From Microcoleus vaginatus HSN003 (lineage in GTDB: Bacteria > Cyanobacteriota > Cyanobacteriia > Cyanobacteriales > Microcoleaceae): a stretch of DNA of 64,000 nt. The stretch spans positions 6,200,001 through 6,264,000 of the forward strand of contig NZ_CP031705.1 of the NCBI RefSeq assembly GCF_022701255.1, written 5' to 3'. A program made the position numbers and the translations under genes. The notes beneath the pieces were generated by a model that was given only the letters and a program-made list of their open reading frames with translations, was not told the origin of the DNA and made no database searches. Shown piece by piece: positions 63,126 to 64,000 of the stretch; the first letter of the stretch is position 1; every line of letters starts with the position of its first letter.

Positions 63126-64000
63126 ATGACACCAGACAACAACTCTTCTCAACCCAATCGCCCTGAATCTAACGTGACTGTAGAAAGTCTCAACGGTGCA
63201 AACCCTAATGTGCCACCAGAATCAGGGATAATCCTCGCTACTGCTGAACCGGAAAAACCGGCGTCGTCACCTCCAACTCGCAAAATTGTATTGCCGCAGC
63301 AGCCGGAACAAACGACTCCTGAGAAGTCGGGGTCAGTGCTGACGCTGGGGTTGATCGCAGGGATGATTTTTGGGCTGGCCAATGACAACATTTGGCTGGG
63401 CTTAATTGGCGCCGTCGGTGCGATCGCCATATCGCTGCGGCTGATGTGGCCGAGTTGGGGCAAAATCTGGGCGCAGGTAATTCCGCCGACTTGGCGCACG
63501 CTGATCGTCGCCTGCTTCGGGCTTTTAGCTGGGATTGTTGGCTTGCTGATGCTCAGCGGTACTAATACTGAACCGGGAAGCCGCAACATCCAAATCAACT
63601 GGGAGGCAATCGGGGCTCTCGGCGAGTTGATCGGCGCTTTGGGCCAAATTTTAATCGCAATTTTAGGCGTTTATGTGGCTTGGCGGCAGTATGTGATATC
63701 CAAAGATTTGACGATTCAGCAAAATCGAATTACGCAGCAGCAAACGATCGATGCTTATTTTCAAGGGGTTTCGGACTTAGCCCTTGACGAACAAGGGTTT
63801 TTGGAAGACTGGCCACAGGAAAGGGCGATCGCAGAAGGGCGCACCGCTGCGATTATGAGCAGTGTAGATGCTGAAGGTAAAGCTAAAATTCTACGGTTTT
63901 TGTCGCAGTCGAGATTGGTTACTCCGCTGAAGCGCGATCGGCTTTTAGGCCGCCCCATCCTTGACGGCGACGGCGGCTACGCTGAAGATAGAGATCACGG
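63126..64000 (+). CDS. Membrane protein, likely N-terminal part of a pentapeptide-repeat protein (cut by window end)
   Basis: At least 291 codons, open to the end of the window. ATG at 63126 (MTPDNNSSQPNRPESN). The N-terminal ~65 residues are polar and Pro-rich. Then come three or four membrane helices (VLTLGLIAGMIFGLAND, LIGAVGAIAISLRLMW, LIVACFGLLAGIVGLLML and ALGQILIAILGVYVAW). The last part, TIDAYFQGVSDLALDEQGFL and KILRFLSQSRLVTPLKRD, LLGRPILDGDGG, is one I remember directly before pentapeptide repeats in cyanobacterial proteins. The repeats themselves would lie beyond the window. Function unknown. Confidence 0.75.
   Translation, partial: MTPDNNSSQPNRPESNVTVESLNGANPNVPPESGIILATAEPEKPASSPPTRKIVLPQQPEQTTPEKSGSVLTLGLIAGMIFGLANDNIWLGLIGAVGAIAISLRLMWPSWGKIWAQVIPPTWRTLIVACFGLLAGIVGLLMLSGTNTEPGSRNIQINWEAIGALGELIGALGQILIAILGVYVAWRQYVISKDLTIQQNRITQQQTIDAYFQGVSDLALDEQGFLEDWPQERAIAEGRTAAIMSSVDAEGKAKILRFLSQSRLVTPLKRDRLLGRPILDGDGGYAEDRDH

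Overview
The window is chromosomal DNA of a filamentous, non-heterocystous-type cyanobacterium. The gene content fits the Microcoleus/Oscillatoria group best, but I infer this from gene content and repeats and did not test it. Evidence for a cyanobacterium: psbA (D1), psbU, a CyanoP lipoprotein, a high-light-inducible protein, cyanophycin synthetase plus cyanophycinase, BtpA and CofG; many GCGATCGC (HIP1) octamers; and arrays of 7-bp short tandem repeats (STRR) between genes.

Layout. 0-12 kb: a glycosyltransferase and a small DMT transporter, a DUF6671-type protein, glycolate oxidase glcD, a PAS/LOV-like histidine kinase, purH, a 2OG-Fe(II) oxygenase, a 14-repeat ankyrin protein and a DUF4079 membrane protein. 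12.3-15.6 kb: an AT-rich accessory island with two small gene pairs of unknown function. Between the pairs is a broken tniQ gene of the cyanobacterial Tn7-like/CAST type, and the island ends at a tRNA-Cys. 15.8-22 kb: cyclic-nucleotide-type phosphodiesterase, SDR, cofG, psbA with a clear promoter and terminator, and cbiET. 22.0-24.05 kb: a likely restriction-modification pair. 24.2-29.1 kb: cphA, cphB, trmD. 29-35 kb: a DUF1517 protein, ispF, a PD-(D/E)XK-like/PIN gene pair, a peptide-type ABC binding protein, larB. 35-45 kb: a conserved hypothetical, hli with two HLR1-like boxes, cyanoP, maf, an RTX-repeat protein, eno, argC, cysA, a small exported protein, hisF. 45-50 kb: a decayed tnpB, an FHA-adenylate cyclase, psbU, nadB and a small exported protein. 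50-64 kb: a CHASE2-PAS-GGDEF protein, a VKOR-thioredoxin fusion, btpA, an SGNH hydrolase, a Gfo/Idh oxidoreductase, a PEP-CTERM protein, an FHA-PrsW protease, a small membrane protein with def, a DUF1648 protein, an aspartic protease, and the 5' part of a membrane protein that runs off the end.

Most genes are single housekeeping or photosynthesis genes separated by repeat-rich spacers. The few tight pairs (12374/13113, 14251/14738, 22029/22823, 31394/31887, def/60840) are the places where neighbours probably work together. Four of these five pairs look accessory. Best candidates for an undescribed system: the two unknown gene pairs around the tniQ relic, and the nuclease-like/PIN pair.

The intergenic DNA holds several repeat families that recur in the window: heptamer arrays with a palindromic core, a GTTGCATT element, GC-rich hairpin repeats, and two MITE-like palindromes. 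All calls come from reading the sequence and from remembered family motifs; no database search was run.
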